Both the position numbers and the translations under genes were made by a program. The notes beneath the pieces are model-generated. The model ran no database searches and had not been told where the DNA came from. It worked only from the letters and a program-made list of their open reading frames with translations. From the NCBI GenBank assembly GCA_019419895.1, contig JAHZIE010000004.1, positions 9,245 through 43,962 on the forward strand: DNA of 34,718 nucleotides, given 5' to 3'. How positions within the stretch are numbered: the stretch's first letter is position 1; each line of letters opens with the position of its first letter. Shown piece by piece: positions 16,051 through 25,074 of the stretch. The stretch is from Clostridiales bacterium. GTDB lineage: Bacteria > Bacillota > Clostridia > Oscillospirales > Acutalibacteraceae.

Positions 16051-16446
16051 ACTTTCTTCCTCCTTTTCAGCCGGAAAGTATCATTTCTTTAATTATAAGC
16101 GGATTGAGGAAGAAAGAAAAGAAATTTTTGCGGATTTCATCTGTAAAAATCCGTTATGGGGTAGATTTAAGAAATGCAATCAAGGAGGCTGACCGCTGAC
16201 GGAAAACAGAACCTCTTGGAAAGGAGGAATCCTTTATTTTCTCAAAGCCATATGGATAAGAGTCCATGAGGCCTCTGAAATCCCTGTCTAGTCCTCCTCT
16301 TCTTCACGGTTTTTTCAGCTTTCCGCCTTTAACCGGATACTTTTCCTCGTGAAAATTCCTGTTGTCAGAACGGAAAGGAATCCGGCGTTTTTTCAATTTG
16401 TAAAAATTTTACTGAAAAAGCTGTACAGATTCCGGTAGATTGTCTC
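16051..16446. other. Divergent intergenic region between the nucleoside hydrolase and the pheST leader
   Basis: No gene. A TATAAT reading on the minus strand at about 16093-16098 may be the -10 for the nucleoside hydrolase, but no good -35 accompanies it. Confidence 0.35.
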
Positions 16447-16475
16447 TTGCGAAAAAGAAAGGCGGATGGTATAAT
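16447..16475 (+). promoter_or_regulatory. Promoter of the pheST T-box leader
   Basis: TTGCGA (16447-16452), 17-nt spacer, TATAAT (16470-16475). Confidence 0.78.
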
Positions 16476-16481
16476 AACATT

Positions 16482-16767
16482 ACTATGGATAGCAAGGAAA
16501 ATTTCATAGATGATGGGATAACGCGTTGAAAAAGAAAGTAACCTTTCCAGGGCATCTTCCCAGAGAAGGATTGTCAGCGGCTGGAAGCAAACCTGAAGAA
16601 TGCGGAGAGGTGAAGTTCTCTTTGGAGCGGCATGGCTGAACTGATTTAGTAGGTCATGACGGCGGGCTCCGTTAACGGCCGGCAAAGTGTTTGCTTTTGT
16701 GCAGAAAACAGGGTGGTACCGCGGAGGATGAATCTTCGCCCCTTTTTAGGGGCGGGGATTTTTTTAT
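16482..16767 (+). promoter_or_regulatory. T-box riboswitch of pheST
   Basis: The T-box sequence AGGGTGGTACCGCGG is exact at 16710-16724, followed by a terminator hairpin (about 16732-16762, ATCTTCGCCCCT pairing with AGGGGCGGGGAT) and a T7 run. Uncharged tRNA binding the GGTGG region favours the antiterminator and lets pheS be transcribed. A TTC (Phe) triplet at 16616-16618 on the 3' side of the Stem I region is a candidate specifier; AGAGAA at 16562 can pair near it. The specifier call is tentative; the T-box call is firm. Confidence 0.93.
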
Positions 16768-16803
16768 TTTATCTCTGAATTTTATTGGTTGAGGTGATTC
16801 ATA

Positions 16804-17823
16804 ATGAAGCAAAAGCTGGAAGAAATCAGAGCCGCCGCCAGAGAGGCGCTGAATGGGGCGGCAGATAGGAAACAATTAGAGGAAATCAGGGTAAGGTTTT
16901 TGGGCAAGAAGGGGGAACTGACCGCTATTCTCAAACAGATGGGAGGCCTGTCCGCCGAGGAGCGTCCTGTTATCGGCCAGATGGCAAACGAGGTGCGCAG
17001 GGACATTGAAACCGTTCTCGAAAGCGCTGTGAAAAATATGGAAGCCCTCGCGCAGCGGGAGAAACTGAAAAAAGAAGCGGTGGATGTGACGATGCCCGGG
17101 ATTCATAGAGAGCGCGGCGGGCTTCATCCTCTAACGGTTGTCGCGAATGATATGATCGACATTTTCCAGTCTATGGGATTTGATGTTGTCGACGGTCCGG
17201 AGGTGGAAACAGAGCACTATAATTTTGAGGCGCTGAATGTGCCGGCGGATCACCCAGCAAGGGATATGCAGGATACCTTTTTCCTTGGGAAAGATCTTCT
17301 TCTCCGTTCCCAGACCTCCGCGGCCCAGATCCGCGTTATGGAAGAAAGAAAGCCGCCCATCCGCATTGTCTGCCCCGGCCGTGTTTACCGCGCGGATGAA
17401 GTGGACGCCACCCATTCTCCGGTGTTCCATCAGATGGAGGGGCTTGTGGTTGATAAAGGGGTTACCATGTGCGATCTGAAGGGGGTTCTTGAGCAGTTTG
17501 CTCATGAAATTTATGGACCGGATACCAAGGTGAAATTCCGTCCTTCCTTCTTCCCGTTCACAGAACCCAGCGTAGAGGTGGATGTCAGCTGCTCCGAGTG
17601 CGGAGGCAAGGGCTGCCGGGTCTGTAAAGGCAGTGGCTGGATAGAAATCCTGGGAGCCGGCATGGTTCATCCCAATGTGCTGCGCGCCTGCGGGATCGAT
17701 CCGGAGGTTTATTCCGGCTTTGCCTTTGGCGTTGGGCTGGATCGGTTAGCGACTACGAGGTATAAAATCAGCGACATTCGCCTGCTGTTTGAGAACGATC
17801 TTCGTTTTCTGGAGCAATTTTAA
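16804..17823 (+). CDS. pheS: Phenylalanyl-tRNA synthetase alpha subunit
   Basis: 339 residues, normal length. An N-terminal coiled coil (about 1-85) is followed by the class II core: motif 2 around CPGRVYRADEVDATHSPVFHQMEG, FRPSFFPFTEPSVEVDV, and motif 3 GFAFGVGLDRLA. A CxxCxxxxCxxC cluster (CSECGGKGCRVC) near residue 260 is common in Firmicute PheS and may bind Zn. It forms the alpha2beta2 enzyme with PheT, whose gene starts 18 nt downstream, and charges tRNA-Phe. Expression is under the T-box. Confidence 0.97.
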   Translation: MKQKLEEIRAAAREALNGAADRKQLEEIRVRFLGKKGELTAILKQMGGLSAEERPVIGQMANEVRRDIETVLESAVKNMEALAQREKLKKEAVDVTMPGIHRERGGLHPLTVVANDMIDIFQSMGFDVVDGPEVETEHYNFEALNVPADHPARDMQDTFFLGKDLLLRSQTSAAQIRVMEERKPPIRIVCPGRVYRADEVDATHSPVFHQMEGLVVDKGVTMCDLKGVLEQFAHEIYGPDTKVKFRPSFFPFTEPSVEVDVSCSECGGKGCRVCKGSGWIEILGAGMVHPNVLRACGIDPEVYSGFAFGVGLDRLATTRYKISDIRLLFENDLRFLEQF

Positions 17824-17841
17824 GAGGGGAGGCAGTTTAGA

Positions 17842-20235
17842 ATGAAGGTTTCATTGAGCTGGTTAAAATATTATGTGGATATCAAGGTTCCGGTGGAGGA
17901 ACTGTGCGATAAGATGGTAATGGCGGGCTTTGAGGTGGAAAGCATCGAGGATTTGTCAAAAACCATGGAGCGCGTTGTTGTGGGGAGAATTCTGGACATC
18001 AAGCCCCACGAAAATTCTGATCACCTCCAGATTTGTCAGATTGACGTCGGGGAGGAGGAACCGGTTCAGATTGTCACCGGCGCGCAGAATATCTCTGTGG
18101 GAGATTTGGTGCCCGCGGCTCTTCACGATTCCCGCCTTCCCAACGGGGCGCATATCAAGCGGGGAAAGCTCCGCGGCGTGGCCTCCAACGGGATGCTCTG
18201 CTCAGGGGGAGAGCTCTGCCTGAGGGACTGTGATTATCCTGGGGCAGAAGTCAATGGAATTCTCATTTTAAGAAAGGATGCAGGAAAGCCCGGTACCGAT
18301 ATGAGGGATGTCCTTCATCTGTGGGATTACATTATTGATTTTAAAATTACGGCAAACCGTCCTGACTGCGGCAGTGTGCTTGGCATTGCCAGAGAGGTGG
18401 GCGTTGTGCTGGAAACGCCTTTCCACGCGCCTCAGCCTGACTTTGAGGAAAAGGGTGGGGATATCTCTGAGCATATTTCTGTTGAGGTGAAGAATTATGA
18501 TCTCTGTCCAAGATATTATGGCCGTGTTGTTCAAAATGTGAAGATAGAGGAATCTCCCGATTGGCTGAAACGCTGTGTTAGCGCGGCGGGAATGCGTCCG
18601 ATCAATAATATTGTGGATATCACAAATTTTGTCATGCTGGAAACTGGACAGCCTATGCATGCGTTTGATCTCAGGGAAATTAAGAATGGTCAGATTGTTG
18701 TCCGCACCGCGCGGCAGGGAGAAACTATTACCACACTGGACGGTAAGCCCCATGAGCTGACAGAGGATATGCTGGTGATTGCTGACGGACAGGTTCCCTC
18801 CTGCCTGGCGGGAATTATGGGCGGTTTGGAAAGTGAGATCAGGGAGGATACACCGGCCATTTTCCTTGAGAGCGCCAAATTCCGCCGTGACAGCGTCCGC
18901 CGTACGGCGCGCGCTTTGGGAATGCGGACAGAATCCAGCGCCAGGTTTGAAAAAGGGCTGGATATCATGAATGTGGAGTATGCCATGAACCGTGCTTTGC
19001 AGCTGATTTATGATCTCCATGCAGGGGAAATTGTCGGCGGCCGGATCGATAAAAATCAGGGGCTGCCTGAGGAACGGGTGTTGCATGTCACTGTGGAGAG
19101 CATTAACGCTCTGCTTGGACTGGAGATTCCTTCCGATGTTATGGTGAGGATACTCAATAGCCTGTGCATAGAAACGACAGAGAGCAATGGGATTTTGACC
19201 TGCAAAATCCCGTCTTTCCGCGATGACATTGAAGGGCGCGCCGACTTGGCGGAAGAAGTGATGCGCGTTTACGGGTATGACCATATTGTAGGAACTCCTA
19301 TGAGAGGAGATGTCATCCGCGGAAGAAAACTGCCGGAAAGGCTGAAAACAGATAAAGTGAAGGCGGTTTTGAGCGCTGACGGCCTCCATGAGGCGATGAC
19401 CTATTCCTTCATCAGCAGCAAGGCGATTGACACCCTTCATCTGGACGAAAAGGATGAGCGCAGAAATGAAATTAAGATCCTGAATCCTTTGGGGGACGAA
19501 TATTCCCGTATGAGAACCCAGCTGCTCACCGGCATGCTCGCTTCACTTGCTACCAACTATAACCGCAAAAACCCTTCGGCAAAGCTGTTTGAGGTAAGCA
19601 AAATTTTTGTCCCCAAGCAAATGCCTATAACGGAACAGCCAGCTGAGATTCCAGCGCTCAGTATAGGAATGTATGGGGATAAAACAGATTTCTTTACTTT
19701 AAAAGGGATTGTGGAGGATATTCTGGGCATCTTTGGAGATAACTTTGAATATGAAGTATCTTCAGAGAATTACCTCCATCCGGGACGGCAGGCAAACGCG
19801 GTGCTGGATGGGAAAATTTACGCTACCTTTGGAGAAGTCCATCCGGATGTGAGAAAGGAATATGACTTGGAAGTCCGCGCCTATGTGGCGCAGGTGGCCC
19901 TTGATAAGCTTTTTGAGCTGCCGGAAAAGAAAGTTGTTTACCGTCCTCTGCCAAAGTTCCCGGCAGTTCAGCGTGATTTCGCCCTTTTGTGTGATGAGAA
20001 AATTCCGGTGGCCGCTTTGGAAAGGGCTATCCGGGACGGTGCCGGCAGGCTTTGTGAAAAAATACAGCTTTTTGATGTTTATACAGGAGCTCAGATTCCT
20101 GAAGGAAAGAAGAGCGTCGCCTACAGCGTTGTCCTGCGTTCGATGGAGGGAACCCTGACGGAGGAAGAGGTCGCGCGCTGTGTGGATAAGATAATAAAAA
20201 ATCTTGAAGCCGCTGGCGCGTTGCTCCGTTCCTGA
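17842..20235 (+). CDS. pheT: Phenylalanyl-tRNA synthetase beta subunit
   Basis: 797 residues, normal length. Domains in order: EMAP-like tRNA-binding domain (about 40-150), B3/4 editing domain (about 210-385, with NRPDCGSVLGIAREVG before it and ESSARFEKGLD after), B5 domain (about 400-475), catalytic-like core, and C-terminal anticodon-binding FDX-ACB domain (from about 703, PLPKFPAVQRDFAL). The editing domain hydrolyses Tyr-tRNA-Phe. GGGGAGG precedes the ATG. The frame is continuous with no oddities. Confidence 0.97.
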   Translation: MKVSLSWLKYYVDIKVPVEELCDKMVMAGFEVESIEDLSKTMERVVVGRILDIKPHENSDHLQICQIDVGEEEPVQIVTGAQNISVGDLVPAALHDSRLPNGAHIKRGKLRGVASNGMLCSGGELCLRDCDYPGAEVNGILILRKDAGKPGTDMRDVLHLWDYIIDFKITANRPDCGSVLGIAREVGVVLETPFHAPQPDFEEKGGDISEHISVEVKNYDLCPRYYGRVVQNVKIEESPDWLKRCVSAAGMRPINNIVDITNFVMLETGQPMHAFDLREIKNGQIVVRTARQGETITTLDGKPHELTEDMLVIADGQVPSCLAGIMGGLESEIREDTPAIFLESAKFRRDSVRRTARALGMRTESSARFEKGLDIMNVEYAMNRALQLIYDLHAGEIVGGRIDKNQGLPEERVLHVTVESINALLGLEIPSDVMVRILNSLCIETTESNGILTCKIPSFRDDIEGRADLAEEVMRVYGYDHIVGTPMRGDVIRGRKLPERLKTDKVKAVLSADGLHEAMTYSFISSKAIDTLHLDEKDERRNEIKILNPLGDEYSRMRTQLLTGMLASLATNYNRKNPSAKLFEVSKIFVPKQMPITEQPAEIPALSIGMYGDKTDFFTLKGIVEDILGIFGDNFEYEVSSENYLHPGRQANAVLDGKIYATFGEVHPDVRKEYDLEVRAYVAQVALDKLFELPEKKVVYRPLPKFPAVQRDFALLCDEKIPVAALERAIRDGAGRLCEKIQLFDVYTGAQIPEGKKSVAYSVVLRSMEGTLTEEEVARCVDKIIKNLEAAGALLRS

Positions 20236-20290
20236 TGATTTTGAACACTGGAAAAAGGAAAAAAGTTTAAAATCATTCATAAACTTTCTA

Positions 20291-20319
20291 TTGAATTCAT
20301 TTTACAGATAGTGTATCAT
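20291..20319 (+). promoter_or_regulatory. Promoter of ireB
   Basis: TTGAAT (20291-20296), 17-nt spacer, TATCAT (20314-20319), just upstream of GAGGAGGTG. Confidence 0.7.
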
Positions 20320-20343
20320 AAGTCACATGAGGAGGTGTTCCAT

Positions 20344-20589
20344 ATGCTGGATAAAACAATGACATTTTCTTTAGGAGAGGATCGCCAGGATGAAATTCGC
20401 CGGATTTTAACCCTGGTTTATGATGCTTTGCGCGAAAAAGGATATAACCCGATTAATCAAATTGTTGGATATATCCTTTCAGAAGATCCGACTTATATTA
20501 CAACACACAATAACGCGAGAAGCATGGTACGCCGTATTGACAGGGATGAGCTTTTGCAGGTTCTGGTGAAATCCTATTTGGATGAATGA
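20344..20589 (+). CDS. ireB: IreB-family regulatory phosphoprotein (UPF0297/ReoM)
   Basis: 81 residues. [10 protein letters not shown] at the N-terminus carries the conserved Thr that the PASTA kinase IreK/PrkA phosphorylates in relatives; [29 protein letters not shown] is the family core. Known relatives control MurA stability and so cell-wall synthesis and cephalosporin resistance. ATG 20344 follows GAGGAGGTG at good spacing. In many Firmicutes the gene sits with alaS, ruvX and a DUF1292 gene; here neither neighbour is present. It is probably monocistronic. Confidence 0.93.
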   Translation: MLDKTMTFSLGEDRQDEIRRILTLVYDALREKGYNPINQIVGYILSEDPTYITTHNNARSMVRRIDRDELLQVLVKSYLDE

Positions 20590-21111
20590 GTTTTTTAGGT
20601 TATTCTGCTTTTTCAAGGACCGCCATTTATGGGGATAAGGGCGGAGTATTTTCTAATTGTGTTCAAAATGATACTGTCGCGGAGTTGGCCGGATGGTTTC
20701 AATCATGGAGAAAAAGCGGGAAAAGGTTATATTTCAGTTTATTCTCAGAATTTGGTGAAAGGGGCTTGACAAGGAATGATGGCTTGGGACATACTTTTAG
20801 CAAGTAAGCCTAATTCCACCTTCTTTTCTTGCGAGAATGAATTGCAAAAATCAAGAGGTGTATTCTGTCCGTTTTTAGGGCGGAATATGCCTCTTTTATC
20901 TTAATCAGCTTGAGCGGGATGGGGTATGGTTCTGACGGAATAGGTATACAAAAGGGCAACGGTAAGCCGTATTGATGTCTGATATCTGGCGAGAACTGGT
21001 TATGATCTCCTTGGAGAAAAAGATGGTGTCAGTTCCTTATAGCGCCTGTATAAGCCGCCGTTTTAATGGTGGTTTTTACTTTTGGGAATTTTTAAGGAAG
21101 GAAGTAATAGT
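20590..21111 (+). other. Intergenic region with a terminator-like hairpin
   Basis: No convincing gene. A long hairpin with G-U pairs lies at 20853-20899 (AAGAGG ... CCTCTT arms, GTTTTTAG loop) followed by TTTTATCTT; it is the probable terminator of the ireB transcript or of a short RNA. From about 20900 to 21095 no promoter matches well. Confidence 0.55.
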
Positions 21112-22869
21112 ATGAGAAAAAGAAAAGTAAAAAAATGGTGTTCGGCTATTCTGGCGGCTGTTATGGTTGTGGCTTTGATCCCTGTGACAGTGTTTGCCGC
21201 GGGCTCAGAATGTCCCAACGGCAATGGCTGCACAGAGCACGCGGCCGCAATTGGAGACGTGCATTATGATACGCTCCAGGCGGCGATAGATGACGCGGAC
21301 AGCGGCGAGGAAATCAGACTGTTGAAGAATGTGGAAGAATCAGGCGTAACTTTCAAAAAAGAGGGAACCTACACTTTAGATCTCAACGAAAAAATCTTGA
21401 GCACTACGGCTGTAACCAGTGAGATTATTGCGCTCAAAACGCCAAATCTAAATTTGAATATAAAAAATGGAAGAATGGAGGCGGAGGCATCCGATACTTA
21501 TGGCATTTATGCCTATAGCAATGGAGGCACAGCGCCCGCAGGCGACTATGCGAACTTGAACTTGACGCTGGATGGAGTGACAATTGACTGTGTGGATCAG
21601 CCTGTGGGAGTGCAGGGGAATAACAGCAATCAAAATGTTACCATCAAAAACAGCGTCATCACCTGTGACACTACCGGGGTTTACTTTCCGCCTAAAAGCG
21701 GTAAGCTGATAATTGATAATTCGCAAATTACCGCTCTCAACAATGGAATTGTGGCCAAAGGGGGAGAGGTCGAGATTATCGGAGAAAATACTGTGATACG
21801 CGCCACAGGAACTCCGGAAGAGTCCGATAAGCCTTATGATGGAAATGTCACTGGACAGGGATTCCCCAAAACGGGAAGCGCTATTTATGTAGAAGGCAAC
21901 TACAAAATCGGCAACCAGGCTAGACCTATCAATATAGACATAAAGGATGGAAAAATTGAAAGTGATAAAGGCGCGTCTGTCGCTGTAAATTATCTTCAGG
22001 ATCAAAGCGTCCAGAAAACTGAAATTGAAGGCGGCGTATTCTCTTCTGATGTCATGCAGTTTGTAACCGACAATTCGACTGCTGCCAGCCTGACTTCAGG
22101 AGATAAGAGTATTTATTATGTTGGAAATCCGGAAACAGTCGCAGAGAGAGTGGCTTCTGATGCTGAGGCGGGAAATTCTATTGTGGTCAAGAAGGGGAAT
22201 GCTTCTTTTACAAATCTGCCTGATGATATCACCGTTACCAATGAGGGAGGCGGAAATGTTACAGCTAACGGCGAAGCAGTGACTGATCTTCCCGTTGATA
22301 CTCATACTCATATGTGGGGAGAACCCACATGGAATTGGGCTGAAGACAGCGGCAGCGCGGAGGCGGTTTTTGTATGCGCGAAGGATTCTTCACACCGGCA
22401 GGCAGTCGGAGCCTCTGTCACAAAGGAAACCATCGCGGCTGGCTGTATAGTGGAAGGAAAGGTAATCTATAGCGCGAAGGCTGAGTTTAACGGAAAAACT
22501 TACACAAATGAAAAGATAGTTATAGTTCCCGCGGTGGGAAAACATGGAGAAATGGAACTGAAGAATGTCAAAGAAGCGAGCTGTACACAAGAGGGATATA
22601 CAGGCGATAAGGTATGTGCTGTATGTGGGGAAACTATTGAACAGGGGCAAGTTCTCCCAAAGCTTTCCCATACTTATAAGGATGGAAAATGCACCGTCTG
22701 TGGGGAAGCTGATCCGGATTATCAAGGGCCTGGAGAGAATGAAGACAATGCGGATGCTCCGCAAACTGGAGGTGGCAGCCATTTAGGAATCTGGATTGCG
22801 GCATTGCTGGTAAGTACAGGCGGTTTGGCTGGAATAGTCCTGTTCGCCAAGAAACGGAAAGAGCAATAA
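21112..22869 (+). CDS. Secreted beta-helix surface protein with APQTG sorting-type tail
   Basis: 585 residues. A clear signal peptide (basic MRKRKVKKW, hydrophobic core, cleavage near VFA/AGS at about 29). VHYDTLQAAIDDADSGEEI and the repeated strand pattern to about 320 indicate a right-handed parallel beta-helix (pectate-lyase-like fold) without evident catalytic residues. The region from about 395 to 540 holds Cys-pair modules: C...C, KVCAVCGETIEQG, and KCTVCGEADPDY. The end is APQTG (549-553), a hydrophobic segment and a KKRKEQ tail, a sortase signal of the (S/P/A)PxTG kind. It is therefore probably anchored to the wall or membrane and may bind glycan. ATG 21112 is chosen for AAGGAAGGAAG at 21096-21106. 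Confidence 0.8.
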   Translation: MRKRKVKKWCSAILAAVMVVALIPVTVFAAGSECPNGNGCTEHAAAIGDVHYDTLQAAIDDADSGEEIRLLKNVEESGVTFKKEGTYTLDLNEKILSTTAVTSEIIALKTPNLNLNIKNGRMEAEASDTYGIYAYSNGGTAPAGDYANLNLTLDGVTIDCVDQPVGVQGNNSNQNVTIKNSVITCDTTGVYFPPKSGKLIIDNSQITALNNGIVAKGGEVEIIGENTVIRATGTPEESDKPYDGNVTGQGFPKTGSAIYVEGNYKIGNQARPINIDIKDGKIESDKGASVAVNYLQDQSVQKTEIEGGVFSSDVMQFVTDNSTAASLTSGDKSIYYVGNPETVAERVASDAEAGNSIVVKKGNASFTNLPDDITVTNEGGGNVTANGEAVTDLPVDTHTHMWGEPTWNWAEDSGSAEAVFVCAKDSSHRQAVGASVTKETIAAGCIVEGKVIYSAKAEFNGKTYTNEKIVIVPAVGKHGEMELKNVKEASCTQEGYTGDKVCAVCGETIEQGQVLPKLSHTYKDGKCTVCGEADPDYQGPGENEDNADAPQTGGGSHLGIWIAALLVSTGGLAGIVLFAKKRKEQ

Positions 22870-22880
22870 CCCCCAAATTT

Positions 22881-22913
22881 TACCGGCTTCTGAAAGGGAG
22901 CCGGTATTTTTTG
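22881..22913 (+). terminator. Terminator of the surface protein gene
   Basis: TACCGGCTTC (22881-22890) pairs with the right arm ending GCCGGTA, followed by TTTTTT. Confidence 0.88.
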
Positions 22914-23606
22914 TATGGAAAAATCATTGCGGGCTGAACGGAGACAAAGAAAGGATGTACCAGCGATTTAGTTAAAGAGCAATGGGAAAAACGGCCGACC
23001 TAACGATGCGCCTATACATTCCAAATGTCCCGTTTAGGATTAGAGAGCAATCTTATGGATGGAAGATGAATAAAACTGTATTTGTGAGTCGCCGAATATT
23101 TAGGGGAGAAGAAAAGGAAATGTTCCCTAAAATTCCACCAGGACAGGCGTTATAGTCGAACAGAAAAAACTATATATCCTTTTTTCGGCTAATTTATATG
23201 CTCAGAATCTGAAAGGATTACGATGGAAATTTATGATACGAAATCAAAAAATCTATCGGCAAAAGGTAGAAATATACTCTGGATTCCCTGGAACAGGAGG
23301 GCTAAAATGTTGTAAACAATAATGGTGGTTCACTATTTTCCGCTCATTTTACAGTTTTATTTAGTCTAAGCTTCTCCCAAGGAGTCAGGCTCCTTGGGGA
23401 AAAATATCATGTATTCACTTTACTTTCATCTGAAATAGCAGCCAGTTTTCTATTGCTGTTTTTATATACCGCAACAAGACTAAAAGTCCATTTCTGACCT
23501 CTGTTCCTTGTTGCTATAAGCTTTTATTATCGATGTAAGAGAACTGCGTAAAGTTTTGCTCGGAATTAATTTGAAAATATTATTTTTCAATTCCTCGAAA
23601 AAGCTG
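22914..23606. other. About 690 nt without a recognisable gene
   Basis: No frame with coding character. It contains a perfect 9-bp hairpin CCCAAGGAG-tcagg-CTCCTTGGG at 23376-23398 that lacks a T-run on either strand, so it is probably not a simple terminator. A 30-codon frame at about 23223 has only a weak ribosome site. Confidence 0.4.
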
Positions 23607-23635
23607 TTGACAATAGGAAAAAACCATGATATAAT
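23607..23635 (+). promoter_or_regulatory. Promoter of tRNA-Leu
   Basis: TTGACA (23607-23612), 17-nt spacer, TATAAT (23630-23635): a consensus match, as expected for a stable RNA gene. Confidence 0.9.
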
Positions 23636-23679
23636 ATTTAAGCATTCGAGAGATATTTGTCTTGAGAAACAATTTATAT

Positions 23680-23766
23680 GCGGATATGGCGGAATTGGCA
23701 GACGCGTTAGATTCAGGTTCTAATGGTCGCAAGGCTGTGCAGGTTCAAGTCCTGTTATCCGCACCA
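23680..23766 (+). tRNA. tRNA-Leu (anticodon CAG)
   Basis: 87 nt including an encoded CCA. Acceptor arms GCGGATA/TATCCGC pair fully. The anticodon stem TTAGA/TCTAA encloses the loop TTCAGGT, giving anticodon CAG. The long variable arm (class II tRNA) and the T-arm with GGTTCAAGTCC are present. Confidence 0.96.
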
Positions 23767-23773
23767 TGTGAAC

Positions 23774-23833
23774 GACGGTATGAAATCTGAACATTCTTTT
23801 TGGAATGTCCAAGTTTTATACCGTCATTTTTTT
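23774..23833 (+). terminator. Terminator of tRNA-Leu, branched
   Basis: GACGGTAT (23774-23781) pairs with ATACCGTC (23818-23825); a GAACATTC/GGAATGT hairpin nests inside; a T7 run follows. Confidence 0.82.
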
Positions 23834-23835
23834 AT

Positions 23836-23874
23836 GCTGAAACCCAGTTTTCATGCGGGTTTCGGCATTTTTTA
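23836..23874 (+). terminator. Second terminator downstream of tRNA-Leu
   Basis: GCTGAAACCC (23836-23845) with GGGTTTCGGC (23857-23866), one G-U pair, then a T-run. Confidence 0.8.
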
Positions 23875-23960
23875 TTTATATAGCTTATCCATCACTCAGA
23901 TGTGCAAACATTCAAAAATCCTGAATAAAAACGCGAAAAACCGCTTTTGAACCCCCATGT

Positions 23961-24779
23961 CTATTTTTCTTTCGCTGCTTGCCTGTCATAATACAGGGCC
24001 TCATAGGTGTTCGGCGTTCGATACCCCAGCGTGGAATGTGGACGCTCCATATTATAGAAATCTATGTATTTCCGGACGCATTCTTTGAATTCTTCCACCG
24101 AATGATAGCCCCTTCGATACAATTCCTCCCGCTTTAGAGAGAAGAAAAAGGATTCCATGACCGCATTATGGCACGGTCTTCCGGAAGGGGAAAAGGGCTG
24201 CGCTACATGAAGTGTTTTGAGCAGTTTCTGAAAGGTAAAGGCAGTGTATTGTGTACCTCGATCGCTGTGGAAAATCAATCCTTCCGCCGGCCTACGGTCT
24301 TCATAAGCTGACCGAAAAGTGGATGTAATAAGCTGGCTGCTGTGCCTCTGTGAAATCTTGTAGGAGATAACTTTGCGGGAATAGAGGTCGAGGATAGCAC
24401 AGATATAGTACATCTTTTTGTTATATGCAAAATAAGTGACATCGCTGACCCATATTTGATTAGGAGCGGAAGCGGAAAACTGTTTCCCCAGCCTATCGGT
24501 TTTCTTCTGTGCGTGGAAACGCATATAGAGGCATTTGGCTCCTGTCCGAATACTGGTGAAATTCATCTCCTGCATCAGTTCCGAAACCATTTTGTCGCTG
24601 ACGGCTACCCCACGGGATTTCAAAATGGCACTTATTTTTTTAGCACCATAGATTTGGTCGCTCTCGTCATAAATCTGGCGGATCTGTTCGCTTAACTCTG
24701 TACGACGAAAATGATAGCTTTTGTTTTCTTTCTTGTTGCGGAGAATATGATTGTAAAAGGTTCCTCTGGGAACCTCCAA
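23961..24779 (-). CDS. IS3-family transposase OrfB (DDE integrase), 5' end damaged
   Basis: 272 residues of open frame. An HTH_21-type N-terminal region (YGAKKISAILKSRG) is followed by the rve integrase core: Asp in WVSDVTYFAY, Asp in FHSDRGTQYT, and Glu in NAVMESFFFSLKRE, so the DDE triad is intact. The C-terminal ERPHSTLGYRTPNTYE is typical of the IS150/IS3 group. The frame opens within ALEVPRGTFYNHILRNKK, which normally continues from the orfA-orfB fusion; the codons before it are deleted (see orfA), so a proper start or frameshift site is missing. The best start available is a TTG. Confidence 0.85.
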   Translation of the reverse strand: MEVPRGTFYNHILRNKKENKSYHFRRTELSEQIRQIYDESDQIYGAKKISAILKSRGVAVSDKMVSELMQEMNFTSIRTGAKCLYMRFHAQKKTDRLGKQFSASAPNQIWVSDVTYFAYNKKMYYICAILDLYSRKVISYKISQRHSSQLITSTFRSAYEDRRPAEGLIFHSDRGTQYTAFTFQKLLKTLHVAQPFSPSGRPCHNAVMESFFFSLKREELYRRGYHSVEEFKECVRKYIDFYNMERPHSTLGYRTPNTYEALYYDRQAAKEK

Positions 24780-24784
24780 AGCAT

Positions 24785-25074
24785 CAACTGGCCATAAAGA
24801 GTCTCCAACGCTTTGAGTTTGTCCCGCAACGGAGCAGAAACGGTACAGTTAACAGACTTCAAAACCTGGATGATATCCTCCAGCTTCTCCACTCGTTTCT
24901 TGAGAGCGGAGAACTCTTAGCCATGTCGGCTTCGGTTATGGTGGTTTGATAGGGCTTGAGCCAAGAGTAAAAGGTGCTGCGGGCGATGCCGGTCTGGGTA
25001 CAGATGTTGGAGACACTTTCTCCGTTTTGATAGCGCAGGACAAGTTCCTGCTTTTGGTCGGTGGTGTATTTCGT
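24785..25074 (-). pseudogene. IS3-family OrfA remnant (start lost, frameshift, deletion)
   Basis: Reading on the minus strand from 25074: YTTDQKQELVLRYQNGES, VSNICTQTGIARSTFYSWLK is the helix-turn-helix of OrfA. The codon where the initiator ATG is expected is ACG, although AGGAGG lies 8 nt upstream. Near 24916-24920 one nucleotide is missing, so EFSALKKRVEKLEDIIQVLK (the coiled-coil part) continues in another frame. At 24785-24787, after LETLYGQ, about eight codons that normally precede the DALEVPRGTFYNH segment are absent. It is therefore a pseudogene. Confidence 0.75.

Noticed and set aside
18268..19440. 390-codon minus-strand frame within pheT
   Set aside because: Antisense shadow of a well-conserved gene; no promoter or ribosome site.
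20586..20807. 73-codon frame overlapping the ireB stop
   Set aside because: No ribosome site and no pattern; the following hairpin is better explained as the ireB terminator.
21001..21111. Possible riboswitch before the surface protein gene
   Set aside because: No known aptamer signature and no terminator/antiterminator pair could be seen.
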